Origin: Candidatus Bathyarchaeota archaeon
GTDB lineage: Archaea; Thermoproteota; Bathyarchaeia; Bathyarchaeales; DTEX01
Assembly: GCA_021162225.1 (NCBI GenBank)
Contig: JAGGZB010000173.1
Location: 1 to 6,522 of the forward strand
Reading direction: 5' to 3'
DNA length: 6,522 bases
The first letter of the stretch is position 1. Every line of letters begins with the position of its first letter. Shown one piece after another: positions 1 to 5,227 of this stretch. The translations under genes were made by a program, and so were the position numbers. Under the pieces are notes generated by a model that was given only the letters and a program-made list of their open reading frames with translations, did not search any database and was not told the DNA's origin.

Positions 1-1031
1 ACATGGAGCTTGTCCAAAGCAACGCCAGCGACTACAGAACAGCAGATGCTGTTCAAAGATTTGCGGGAAGAGCGAGTCAGTATGGAACTCTCTTCGGAAA
101 GAAGAGGCTGATACTCTTCGACGAGATTGACGGAATAACCGGAAGCGCCGATCGTGGAGGCCTCCGCGTTATTACGCAGATAATTAAGAAGACGGATTCC
201 CCAATAATCCTAATTGCTAACGATGCCTATAATCCACGATTCTCCACTCTCAGAAACTTCTGCCAGCTCATAGAGTTTAAGAGACTTAGGAAGACGCAGA
301 TAGCCCGGTTACTCGCTAGGATCTGCGCCATGGAGGGAATTCAAGCCGACCCTGAGGCACTTAAGCTTATAGCTGAAAGGGCTAATGGAGACGTAAGGGC
401 AGCTATAAATGATCTTCAAGCATTGGCTGAGGGAAAGAAGAGGCTGACTTTCGACGACGCCGCGTGGCTGAGAAGCAGAGACCATAAAGAAGTAATCTTT
501 AACGTTCTCAGGAGAATCTTCTACGCCGGAAGCATCAGAAGCGCCTTGAGGGCAGTTCAAGAGACAGATGTCGACTTGGACATGCTTCTGGAATGGATAT
601 ACGAGAATCTTCCATATCACGTGAAAGATCCAAAGGAGCTAGCATCCGCGATGGAGATGATCGCGCTTGCAGATATATACCGCGGAAGAATAGCAACAAC
701 GCAGGATTGGAGCTTAATGCGGTACTACATAGACTTCATGACCGCTGGCGTATCGACTTCGTGGAGCAGAAAGTCGCATGGGTGGACGCCGTTCCGTTTC
801 CCATCGCGCATAGCAACCATGTCTAGATCCAAGGCAGAGCGGGAGATGCTTAAAGAGATAGGGCTGAAGATAGGTAGGAGATGTCACGTATCAGCTGACC
901 GAGCTGCAAAGGATGTTATTCCGTTTCTGCGGGTAATCTTTCAGAATAATCCAGAGATGAGGAAGGGCTTAGCGAGATGGTTCGGCCTAAATGAGGAAAT
1001 GGTCAATTACATAATGGGAAAGAACCAGTAA
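1..1031 (+). CDS. rfcL: Replication factor C large subunit (clamp loader), 5'-truncated
   Basis: This is the large subunit of the archaeal clamp loader, an AAA+ ATPase that with RFC small subunits opens the PCNA ring and loads it at primer-template junctions. The first complete codon in frame is an ATG at base 3, but it is almost certainly internal: the text begins at the family's NASD motif (residues 7-10 of the visible part), so roughly 60 N-terminal residues including Walker A lie outside the window. Visible elements are Walker B LILFDE (36-41), a sensor-1-like Asn in IANDAYNP (72-79), and a sensor-2-like GDVRAAINDLQ with Arg132, then the helical collar domain. About 342 residues are visible, giving an estimated full length near 400. 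The C-terminus ends at IMGKNQ without an obvious PCNA-interacting (PIP) box, which many archaeal RfcL proteins carry. It converges with moaB, 23 bases away. The rfcS gene, often adjacent, would be expected upstream. Family assignment is firm; the missing PIP box is only an impression. Confidence 0.93.
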   Translation, partial: MELVQSNASDYRTADAVQRFAGRASQYGTLFGKKRLILFDEIDGITGSADRGGLRVITQIIKKTDSPIILIANDAYNPRFSTLRNFCQLIEFKRLRKTQIARLLARICAMEGIQADPEALKLIAERANGDVRAAINDLQALAEGKKRLTFDDAAWLRSRDHKEVIFNVLRRIFYAGSIRSALRAVQETDVDLDMLLEWIYENLPYHVKDPKELASAMEMIALADIYRGRIATTQDWSLMRYYIDFMTAGVSTSWSRKSHGWTPFRFPSRIATMSRSKAEREMLKEIGLKIGRRCHVSADRAAKDVIPFLRVIFQNNPEMRKGLARWFGLNEEMVNYIMGKNQ

Positions 1032-1040
1032 GTTAAGGCG

Positions 1041-1050
1041 TTCTCTTTTT
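1041..1050 (+). terminator. Oligo-T stop after rfcL
   Basis: A pyrimidine run ending in five T lies about ten bases past the rfcL stop codon, inside the short convergent gap before moaB. Archaeal transcription commonly ends at such U-rich tracts without a hairpin. No matching T-run is seen for the leftward moaB transcript, which may run into the 3' part of rfcL. Confidence 0.4.
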
Positions 1051-1054
1051 AAGG

Positions 1055-1588
1055 CTACTCTTCACGCGCATGCTTAATGATGTGACCTGCCTCTGGAAGT
1101 ATGAGCTTCTTAAGAGCTAGAGAGACTGCTTGAGGGGAGCCAGGAAGACAGAATATGGCTTTTCCCTTAGCCACTCCAGCCAGCGCCCTCGTAAGGATGG
1201 CGGCTGACCCTATCTTTTCATAGCTTAAAGCCCTAAAGACCTCGCCGAATCCAGGCATCTCCTTTTCAAGTAGTGGCTGAACAGTCTCTATTGTAACGTC
1301 TCTTGGGCTTATTCCAGTCCCGCCTGAAAAGATTATGGCATCAACCTTACGCGACTTTAGAGCTCTCATCAAGATTCGCTGTATCTGCGTCTTATCATCT
1401 GAGATTATCCTACGCATAGTTACGGCGTGACCATTCTCTTTAAGCATTTTTACAATCAAGTCTCCAGATGGATCATTAAGCCTCCTAGACTCGGAGAATT
1501 CCTTATATCGCGATGTACTGCAGATGATCACTGCGAATTTCAGATGTTCTGGAGCACTAGCCTTATGTTCCTCAGCAGTCCTGCTCAT
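1055..1588 (-). CDS. moaB: Molybdenum cofactor biosynthesis protein MoaB/Mog family
   Basis: A member of the MoaB/MogA/MoeA-N family (177 aa), which binds molybdopterin. In archaea, MoaB-type proteins are thought to do the adenylylation step (molybdopterin to MPT-AMP) before metal insertion of molybdate or tungstate. The family signature is clear: IIFSGGTGISPRDVT (residues 85-99), with the GGTG loop and Asp97, then PGFGEVFR (112-119), and LPGSPQAV near 148-155 as the end of the substrate-binding pocket. The ATG start overlaps the stop of moaC as ATGA, and a GGTGA ribosome binding site lies at 1599-1603, ten bases upstream inside moaC, so the two are translationally coupled. The N-terminal 15 residues are polar and somewhat longer than in E. 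coli MoaB. It could equally be named Mog; the family is secure but the exact step is inferred. Confidence 0.92.
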   Translation of the reverse strand: MSRTAEEHKASAPEHLKFAVIICSTSRYKEFSESRRLNDPSGDLIVKMLKENGHAVTMRRIISDDKTQIQRILMRALKSRKVDAIIFSGGTGISPRDVTIETVQPLLEKEMPGFGEVFRALSYEKIGSAAILTRALAGVAKGKAIFCLPGSPQAVSLALKKLILPEAGHIIKHAREE

Positions 1589-2025
1589 AGACTCTTCTTC
1601 ACCTTCCTGACAACATGTATATCGCTGACTATAGTATACGGATACTGCCCCTCTGAATCCTTCTCGTACTGTTTAGTCATATCCCATATTGTGAGTAATG
1701 CAACGGCGGTTGCAACGAGTGCCTCCATCTCAACACCTGTTTGAGCTCTAGTCTTAACCGTGGATTCGACCTCCACGGCGTTAGAATCGGATATTCTAAC
1801 GTCAACTCTGATATTTGTTAATGGGATGGGATGGCAGAGGGGAATAATATTGCTTGTGTTCTTCGCTGCCAGTATACCTGCAATCTTGGCAGCGGAGATC
1901 GGGTCTCCCTTCTCAACCTTCCCTTCAATGATTCTCTTAACGGTCTCAGCTCTTAGCTTTATTCTTCCCTTGGCCGTCGCCTCCCTGAACGTTTCAGCCT
2001 TACTGGTTATGTCGACCATCGACAT
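1585..2025 (-). CDS. moaC: Cyclic pyranopterin monophosphate synthase MoaC
   Basis: MoaC converts the cyclic GTP-derived intermediate made by MoaA (3',8-cyclo-7,8-dihydro-GTP) into cyclic pyranopterin monophosphate, the first stable precursor of molybdopterin. The protein is 146 aa, slightly shorter than the E. coli enzyme because it lacks the GGKSG tail; it ends in a basic stretch KVKKSL. Conserved features are MVDIT at the N-terminus, AAKNTS with Lys55, the LCHPIPLT motif (63-70), GVEMEAL (97-103), and WDMTKQYEKD (114-123), whose Asp115 and Lys122 align with catalytic residues of E. coli MoaC (Asp128, Lys131). The ATG start at 2025 is supported by GGTG at 2032-2035, six bases upstream; a second in-frame ATG two codons later is less well placed. 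Its 3' end overlaps moaB by four bases. moaA, moaE and moaD are not in the window. Confidence 0.96.
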   Translation of the reverse strand: MSMVDITSKAETFREATAKGRIKLRAETVKRIIEGKVEKGDPISAAKIAGILAAKNTSNIIPLCHPIPLTNIRVDVRISDSNAVEVESTVKTRAQTGVEMEALVATAVALLTIWDMTKQYEKDSEGQYPYTIVSDIHVVRKVKKSL

Positions 2026-2065
2026 CTAAGACACCAAGAGAAATAGCTATTCACGCAGTAAAATG

Positions 2066-2716
2066 CTATTCTTCGCTTTTCTCCTTAGATGCTGGCTGAA
2101 ACTTTGATAGTTCTTCGGATACAGTATCTAAGATGCTCTTTAAATCGTTCAAGGCCTGCTCAACGTTTAGGATTGATAAATTAAGATTTCTGATCGCTCT
2201 CTTTAGATTCTCGAATCGGACGAAGGATGCCTCGGGAATAGACACCGCTGAAAGGTATTCCTTGGCGTCGTAAACTTCTTTAAGCCTAAGAATTGTGAAT
2301 AAGCTCTTAGATGGGTTCTCTCGTATCTTCTTAGCTAGCTCTAGAAAGTTCGCACCTTCTATGGATGCTTTCCTAAGCTCTTCAAGCGCTACCTTAGAAT
2401 CTTCCTCTGAGCCTCGTTTCTTAAGAGCCTCCTCAAATGCTCTTAAGTGCTCCAGTAATGCATCAACCCGTCTTCTTATGGTCGGGGCTACTTCAGGCTT
2501 TAAAAGAAGCATCAAGTCCATAAGCTGTCCAGTTATGTCTCTTAGTGAAGTTATGTCTCTTTCAGATCTTCTCCAAACATCTGTCGGAGTCATTTTCTCT
2601 AAGACAACATTACTAGTTAGATCCGTTGTTATTCTCTGAAGAAGAACTTCAAACTGGCCTATTTTTTCCTCATACTCCTGGATCACATTCACTACCCCTA
2701 AGAGACAATTCGACAA
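2066..2716 (-). CDS. Unrecognised helical, coiled-coil-like protein
   Basis: I do not recognise this family. The longest reading gives 216 aa from a TTG codon. The protein is almost entirely predicted alpha-helical from composition: rich in Leu, Glu, Lys and Arg with heptad-like spacing, for example near residues 12-30, 80-130 and 165-205, with few aromatic residues and no Cys after the doubtful N-terminus. There is no signal peptide or membrane segment. The tail (208-216) is short and charged. Proline-marked breaks near 43, 74-78 and 161 suggest three or four helical segments. The start is uncertain: a GTG at 2684-2686 (giving 206 aa beginning IQEYEEK) has GGGGT seven bases upstream, while the TTG lacks a ribosome binding site but sits about 26 bases from a TATA-like box and could be leaderless. 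It lies 40 bases upstream of moaC on the same strand and may be cotranscribed, but nothing in it points to cofactor synthesis; a structural or scaffolding role is only a guess. Confidence 0.75.
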   Translation of the reverse strand: MSNCLLGVVNVIQEYEEKIGQFEVLLQRITTDLTSNVVLEKMTPTDVWRRSERDITSLRDITGQLMDLMLLLKPEVAPTIRRRVDALLEHLRAFEEALKKRGSEEDSKVALEELRKASIEGANFLELAKKIRENPSKSLFTILRLKEVYDAKEYLSAVSIPEASFVRFENLKRAIRNLNLSILNVEQALNDLKSILDTVSEELSKFQPASKEKSEE

Positions 2717-2735
2717 TAATATGAAATGGAAGATA

Positions 2736-2748
2736 CGCTAATTAAGCA
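2736..2748 (-). promoter_or_regulatory. Possible TATA box of the leftward coiled-coil-moaC-moaB unit
   Basis: On the minus strand the text reads TTAATTA at 2745-2739. Archaeal TATA boxes centre about 26 bases before the transcription start, which would place the start near 2716. That coincides with the TTG codon (leaderless reading) or leaves a 30-base leader carrying GGGGT before the GTG at 2686. The match to the TATA consensus is moderate. Confidence 0.3.
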
Positions 2749-2780
2749 TTTGCATACTTTTTTAGCAGATATGCTATTGA

Positions 2781-2796
2781 AAAATACAAATTTAGA
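2781..2796 (+). promoter_or_regulatory. Possible promoter of the kinase-like/HD gene pair
   Basis: An A-rich stretch followed by AAATTTAG (2788-2795) resembles a BRE plus TATA box, predicting a start near 2816 and a leader of about 57 bases. A weaker alternative, CTTATCA near 2828-2834, would give a leader of under 20 bases that still holds the GAGG ribosome binding site at 2861-2864. I cannot choose between them. The rest of the divergent spacer (2717-2872) is AT-rich, with only a small inverted repeat, TAGCA-GATA-TGCTA, at 2763-2776. Confidence 0.25.
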
Positions 2797-2872
2797 ATAG
2801 CGGAAAGGAATATTCTAAGCAAGAAATCTTATCAATCATGTTGGAAGTAGATTATGAAATGAGGCTTAAAAA

Positions 2873-3988
2873 TTGAGCAAGACAGTTGTTATCTGCACTG
2901 GGCAGCCTGGAACCGGAAGAGACGAGTATCTCCAAGCGCTAAAGTCTCGAAGAGACTTTCACTATTATCACCTATTCGACTACATCGTTAGTGAGGCTGA
3001 GAAGCAAGGCTTCATACTTAACAAGCTGAATGTTCTGGATTTCTATGACAGTAAGCCAGATGTACTGGAGAGTTTTAGAGCATCGGCTTTGAAGAGGATA
3101 ATCGAAGAGATCAGAAAGAAGGGTGGCGTGCATGTGATAAGCACCCCGTATCATTTCGAATGGAAGGGAAAGTCTTATGAAGGGCTACGTCAAGATGAAG
3201 TGAAATCGCTTAACCCGGATATTTTCCTAGTAATACTTGACGATCTCATACGAGTCAGAGAAAGACTGAAGAAGGATCCTCAATGGAGAGAGTATGACTT
3301 CACGCTTGTTGAGCTTGCTCAGTGGAGAAGAGCTGAGATAATGGGGGTCTACAAACTCTCCCGACTTTTCACGCCGCATAAAGAGTTCTATCTAGTTGCG
3401 CGGGAGCATGGGACAAATCTTCTCGAGGATTTAATCTTCCACCGCGAAAAGAAGAAGATCTACTTAAGTCATCCGATAACAGGCGAAGATGAACGGTTCT
3501 TCAGGAGTGTTCAGAGATTCGCCGAGTCTCTTCAGCCATATTACGCCGTCTTTGATCCCTATATGATTAAAGACTGGGATATAGTTGAAACGTGGAGAAG
3601 AATGAAGAATGAGTCTCAAACGAAAGGTGAAGAAGTGCCTGGAAAAATTGATGTAACGATAGAGTATGCTGATGGCGTTAAGAGATACGAGCTTGAGTCT
3701 TGGGATATTGAAACAGCGATAAAGAATATTCGAGCTCAAATCATAGATACTGACTACAAGATAATAGAGAGCTGCCACTACATCGTTGTTTATCATCCGC
3801 GTGAGGAGATCTCCGCTGGAGTGATGAGTGAGATGATTCAGGCTAAGGCGATGGCAAAGTTCGTTTATGTATTCTATCCCTATGAGCCGAGTCCATTCTT
3901 TGAATGGTACTCAACAAAAATATTCTCGAGAGAAGATGAGATGATTAACTTCCTAAAAGAAATCGCTGGGAAGGAGATAGTTCCATAA
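2873..3988 (+). CDS. Fusion of degenerate adenylate-kinase-like P-loop domain with deoxyribosyltransferase/N-hydrolase-like domain
   Basis: A 371-aa two-domain protein. Residues 1 to about 190 look like a nucleotide/adenylate-kinase-type P-loop domain: a beta strand VVICTG, then GQPGTGRDEY (10-19), and a lid-like basic segment around 126-155 (RVRERLKKDPQWREY). The Walker A lysine is Arg16 and the following Ser/Thr is Asp17, so ATP hydrolysis or phosphotransfer may be lost or altered. Residues about 194-371 resemble the nucleoside 2-deoxyribosyltransferase fold: KKIYLSHPITG (194-204), FDPY (227-230), D294 before IIESCHYIVVYHP, and SAGVMSEMIQAKA (314-326), in which Glu320 matches the catalytic Glu position; the spacing S-x-G-V-x-x-E is like DNPH1/RCL 5'-deoxynucleotide N-hydrolases. 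The start is TTG with GAGG eight bases upstream; no in-frame ATG precedes it. An HD phosphohydrolase gene follows after 35 bases, probably in the same transcript. Domain calls are from motif reading; substrate and activity are unknown. Confidence 0.8.
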   Translation: MSKTVVICTGQPGTGRDEYLQALKSRRDFHYYHLFDYIVSEAEKQGFILNKLNVLDFYDSKPDVLESFRASALKRIIEEIRKKGGVHVISTPYHFEWKGKSYEGLRQDEVKSLNPDIFLVILDDLIRVRERLKKDPQWREYDFTLVELAQWRRAEIMGVYKLSRLFTPHKEFYLVAREHGTNLLEDLIFHREKKKIYLSHPITGEDERFFRSVQRFAESLQPYYAVFDPYMIKDWDIVETWRRMKNESQTKGEEVPGKIDVTIEYADGVKRYELESWDIETAIKNIRAQIIDTDYKIIESCHYIVVYHPREEISAGVMSEMIQAKAMAKFVYVFYPYEPSPFFEWYSTKIFSREDEMINFLKEIAGKEIVP

Positions 3989-4013
3989 ATGCCTTTTAAC
4001 ATTCGCTGAGATT

Positions 4014-4020
4014 GAGGTGA
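4014..4020 (+). promoter_or_regulatory. Strong ribosome binding site for the HD gene
   Basis: GAGGTGA is a full-strength match to the archaeal anti-Shine-Dalgarno sequence. It sits three bases before the ATG at 4024 and six before the next codon, a TTG at 4027, so the true start may be either one; the protein differs by a single residue. Confidence 0.7.
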
Positions 4021-4023
4021 GAA

Positions 4024-5073
4024 ATGTTGAAATATGCGGATCCTAGAATGAGGCTTCTTAGGGATCTCTCCAGAACATGGGTTCTGCAAAGGTTGAGGAG
4101 GATAGAGCTCTCTGCAATTCCCGAATGGATAGGGTCAAGGGTCGCTGTGGCTTCAAGATATCAACATTCTCTAAGTGTTGGGAAGCTATCGCTGCTAGTC
4201 TCTGGAGGGGACAAGGATGATCTGCTTCTCTTAACGGCGGCTTCCACGCTTCACGATGTAGGTGCAGGTCCATTTCCCCACCTTTCAGACCAAGTAATGA
4301 AGGAGATTCTGGGATTTCCGCATGAAGGCGCCGTTAAATTTGCCTTCGAAAATAGTCCACTAAAAGATTCAAGAATCCTTGAGAAGTACGGGCTAGACTT
4401 GGATGAAGTGGCATCTATAGTTGAAGGAAGCCATAGACTCTCAAGGTTTTTACACGGTCTCCCCGATCTCGACAACGCTGACAACATATATCGTTTTATC
4501 ATAAGTATCCCGGGCAGGCCTCTAGGTGAACCTTCATATGCTCCGCAGGAGATAGCGAGGCTAATGTCGCTTAAGGAGAACCTAATATTACCTGATGACC
4601 TAAGGGAGAGATGGATAAGCGATTTTAGAAAGGCATACTCGTATCTCAGAGACAACGAGATGAACATGATTGGATGGACTATGCTGGGAAGAGCTCTCAG
4701 ACTTCTCAGAGACGATTTGAACCCGGATTTTTTCAGGTTAACGAATAAGGAGGCCTACTGGCTAATCAAAACAAGAATTCCTAAGCTTGTTGAGAGTCTA
4801 GAGAGAAGAGAATTCCAGATAATCTTTGACCGTAAATACGCCGAATTGAAGGGGGAGGCGCAGAAGATCCTAGATCTATCTAGCTTATGTGAATTAGAGC
4901 AGTCATTATCCAAAGAATCGAATCTTGAAGAATGGATGGTCGGTTTGTCAGTTATTCATACGATGCCGGGTGAAGAGTTCAGCTACTGGAGAGTATACTT
5001 GGTCTCATATAAAGGGAACAATAAGCCAAAGGATATGCTTGAGGATATTCTTTCAGACTCCATCTCTATCTAG
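4024..5073 (+). CDS. HD-domain phosphohydrolase, dGTPase/SAMHD1-like
   Basis: A 349-aa metal-dependent HD-superfamily phosphohydrolase. The N-terminal half carries the set of residues typical of the dNTP triphosphohydrolase/SAMHD1-like class: R45-YQ-H48-S (the R-x-x-HS motif), TLH77-D78-VGAGPFPH86 (compare LHDxGHGPFSH), PH100-E101, and DLD150-NAD153-N, where Asp150 supplies the last metal ligand. Enzymes of this class hydrolyse dNTPs to deoxynucleoside plus triphosphate, but the class also contains proteins of unknown substrate, so dNTP hydrolysis is inferred. In the usual HDxGHGPFSH motif the second His is replaced here by Ala81. After residue 160 the protein is alpha-helical with a Trp/Tyr-rich C-terminus I do not recognise. 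It sits 35 bases downstream of the kinase-like/deoxyribosyltransferase-like fusion, with no promoter evident between them, suggesting coexpression in (deoxy)nucleotide turnover. Confidence 0.85.
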   Translation: MLKYADPRMRLLRDLSRTWVLQRLRRIELSAIPEWIGSRVAVASRYQHSLSVGKLSLLVSGGDKDDLLLLTAASTLHDVGAGPFPHLSDQVMKEILGFPHEGAVKFAFENSPLKDSRILEKYGLDLDEVASIVEGSHRLSRFLHGLPDLDNADNIYRFIISIPGRPLGEPSYAPQEIARLMSLKENLILPDDLRERWISDFRKAYSYLRDNEMNMIGWTMLGRALRLLRDDLNPDFFRLTNKEAYWLIKTRIPKLVESLERREFQIIFDRKYAELKGEAQKILDLSSLCELEQSLSKESNLEEWMVGLSVIHTMPGEEFSYWRVYLVSYKGNNKPKDMLEDILSDSISI

Positions 5074-5082
5074 ACGAAAGGA

Positions 5083-5094
5083 AAGAATTTAAAT
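5083..5094 (+). promoter_or_regulatory. TATA-like box just after the HD gene
   Basis: Purine-rich GGAAAGAA directly followed by TTTAAAT (5088-5094) is a good BRE-TATA look-alike, ten to twenty bases past the HD gene stop. It predicts a start near 5117. No supported gene begins before the T-tract at 5155, so it would drive either a longer leader for the ABC operon or a very short RNA. Confidence 0.35.
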
Positions 5095-5150
5095 GATAAA
5101 GATATACACTAGAGCATGCTAGGTAGGAAATATGGATGAATAGCCATTTG

Positions 5151-5161
5151 AAGATTTTTTT
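5151..5161 (+). terminator. Oligo-T terminator after the HD gene
   Basis: Seven consecutive T (5155-5161) in the spacer before the ABC operon fit an intrinsic archaeal U-tract terminator. It would separate the nucleotide-enzyme pair from the transporter operon. No stable hairpin precedes it, which is normal in archaea. Confidence 0.5.
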
Positions 5162-5169
5162 ATTGGTTG

Positions 5170-5182
5170 CAAAAGATTTATG
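5170..5182 (+). promoter_or_regulatory. Likely promoter of the ABC transporter operon
   Basis: The A-rich element CAAAAG followed by ATTTATG (5176-5182) resembles a BRE plus TATA box. A start about 25 bases on, near 5204, leaves a leader of roughly 24 bases that contains the G-run ribosome binding site at 5213-5217 before the TTG start. Confidence 0.4.
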
Positions 5183-5227
5183 ATGAGAAAAACATACATG
5201 CTAAGAATGAAAGGGGGTTTTAGATGA

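Noticed and set aside
593..826. Open frame of 77 codons on the plus strand within rfcL
   Set aside because: It lies entirely inside the well-supported rfcL frame and its product has no recognisable features.
1760..2029. Open frame of 89 codons, hydrophobic product, antisense to moaC
   Set aside because: The hydrophobicity is a by-product of reading the antisense of moaC; moaC is certain from its motifs.
2295..2639. Open frame of 114 codons opposite the coiled-coil gene
   Set aside because: The product is Ser/Leu-rich low-complexity text typical of the antisense of a Glu/Leu/Arg-rich helical protein; the minus-strand frame is longer and better placed relative to moaC.
2763..2776. Inverted repeat TAGCA-GATA-TGCTA in the divergent spacer as an operator
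   Set aside because: Five-base arms in AT-rich DNA arise by chance, and there is no second copy near either promoter.
3464..3796. Open frame of 110 codons antisense to the fusion gene
   Set aside because: It is a shadow of the motif-bearing plus-strand domain, with no ribosome site or family match.
4251..4667. Open frame of 138 codons antisense to the HD gene
   Set aside because: The plus-strand frame carries the HD active-site residues here; the antisense product is Ser/Leu-rich and unrecognisable.
5200..5226. Nine-codon ATG reading just before the first ABC ATPase
   Set aside because: It is too short, has no ribosome site, and probably overlaps the transcription start region.
5180..5227. 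ATGATGA matching a C box, suggesting a C/D box RNA
   Set aside because: No CTGA D box lies at a suitable distance and no C'/D' pair is seen; the bases are better explained as the promoter and leader of the ABC operon.
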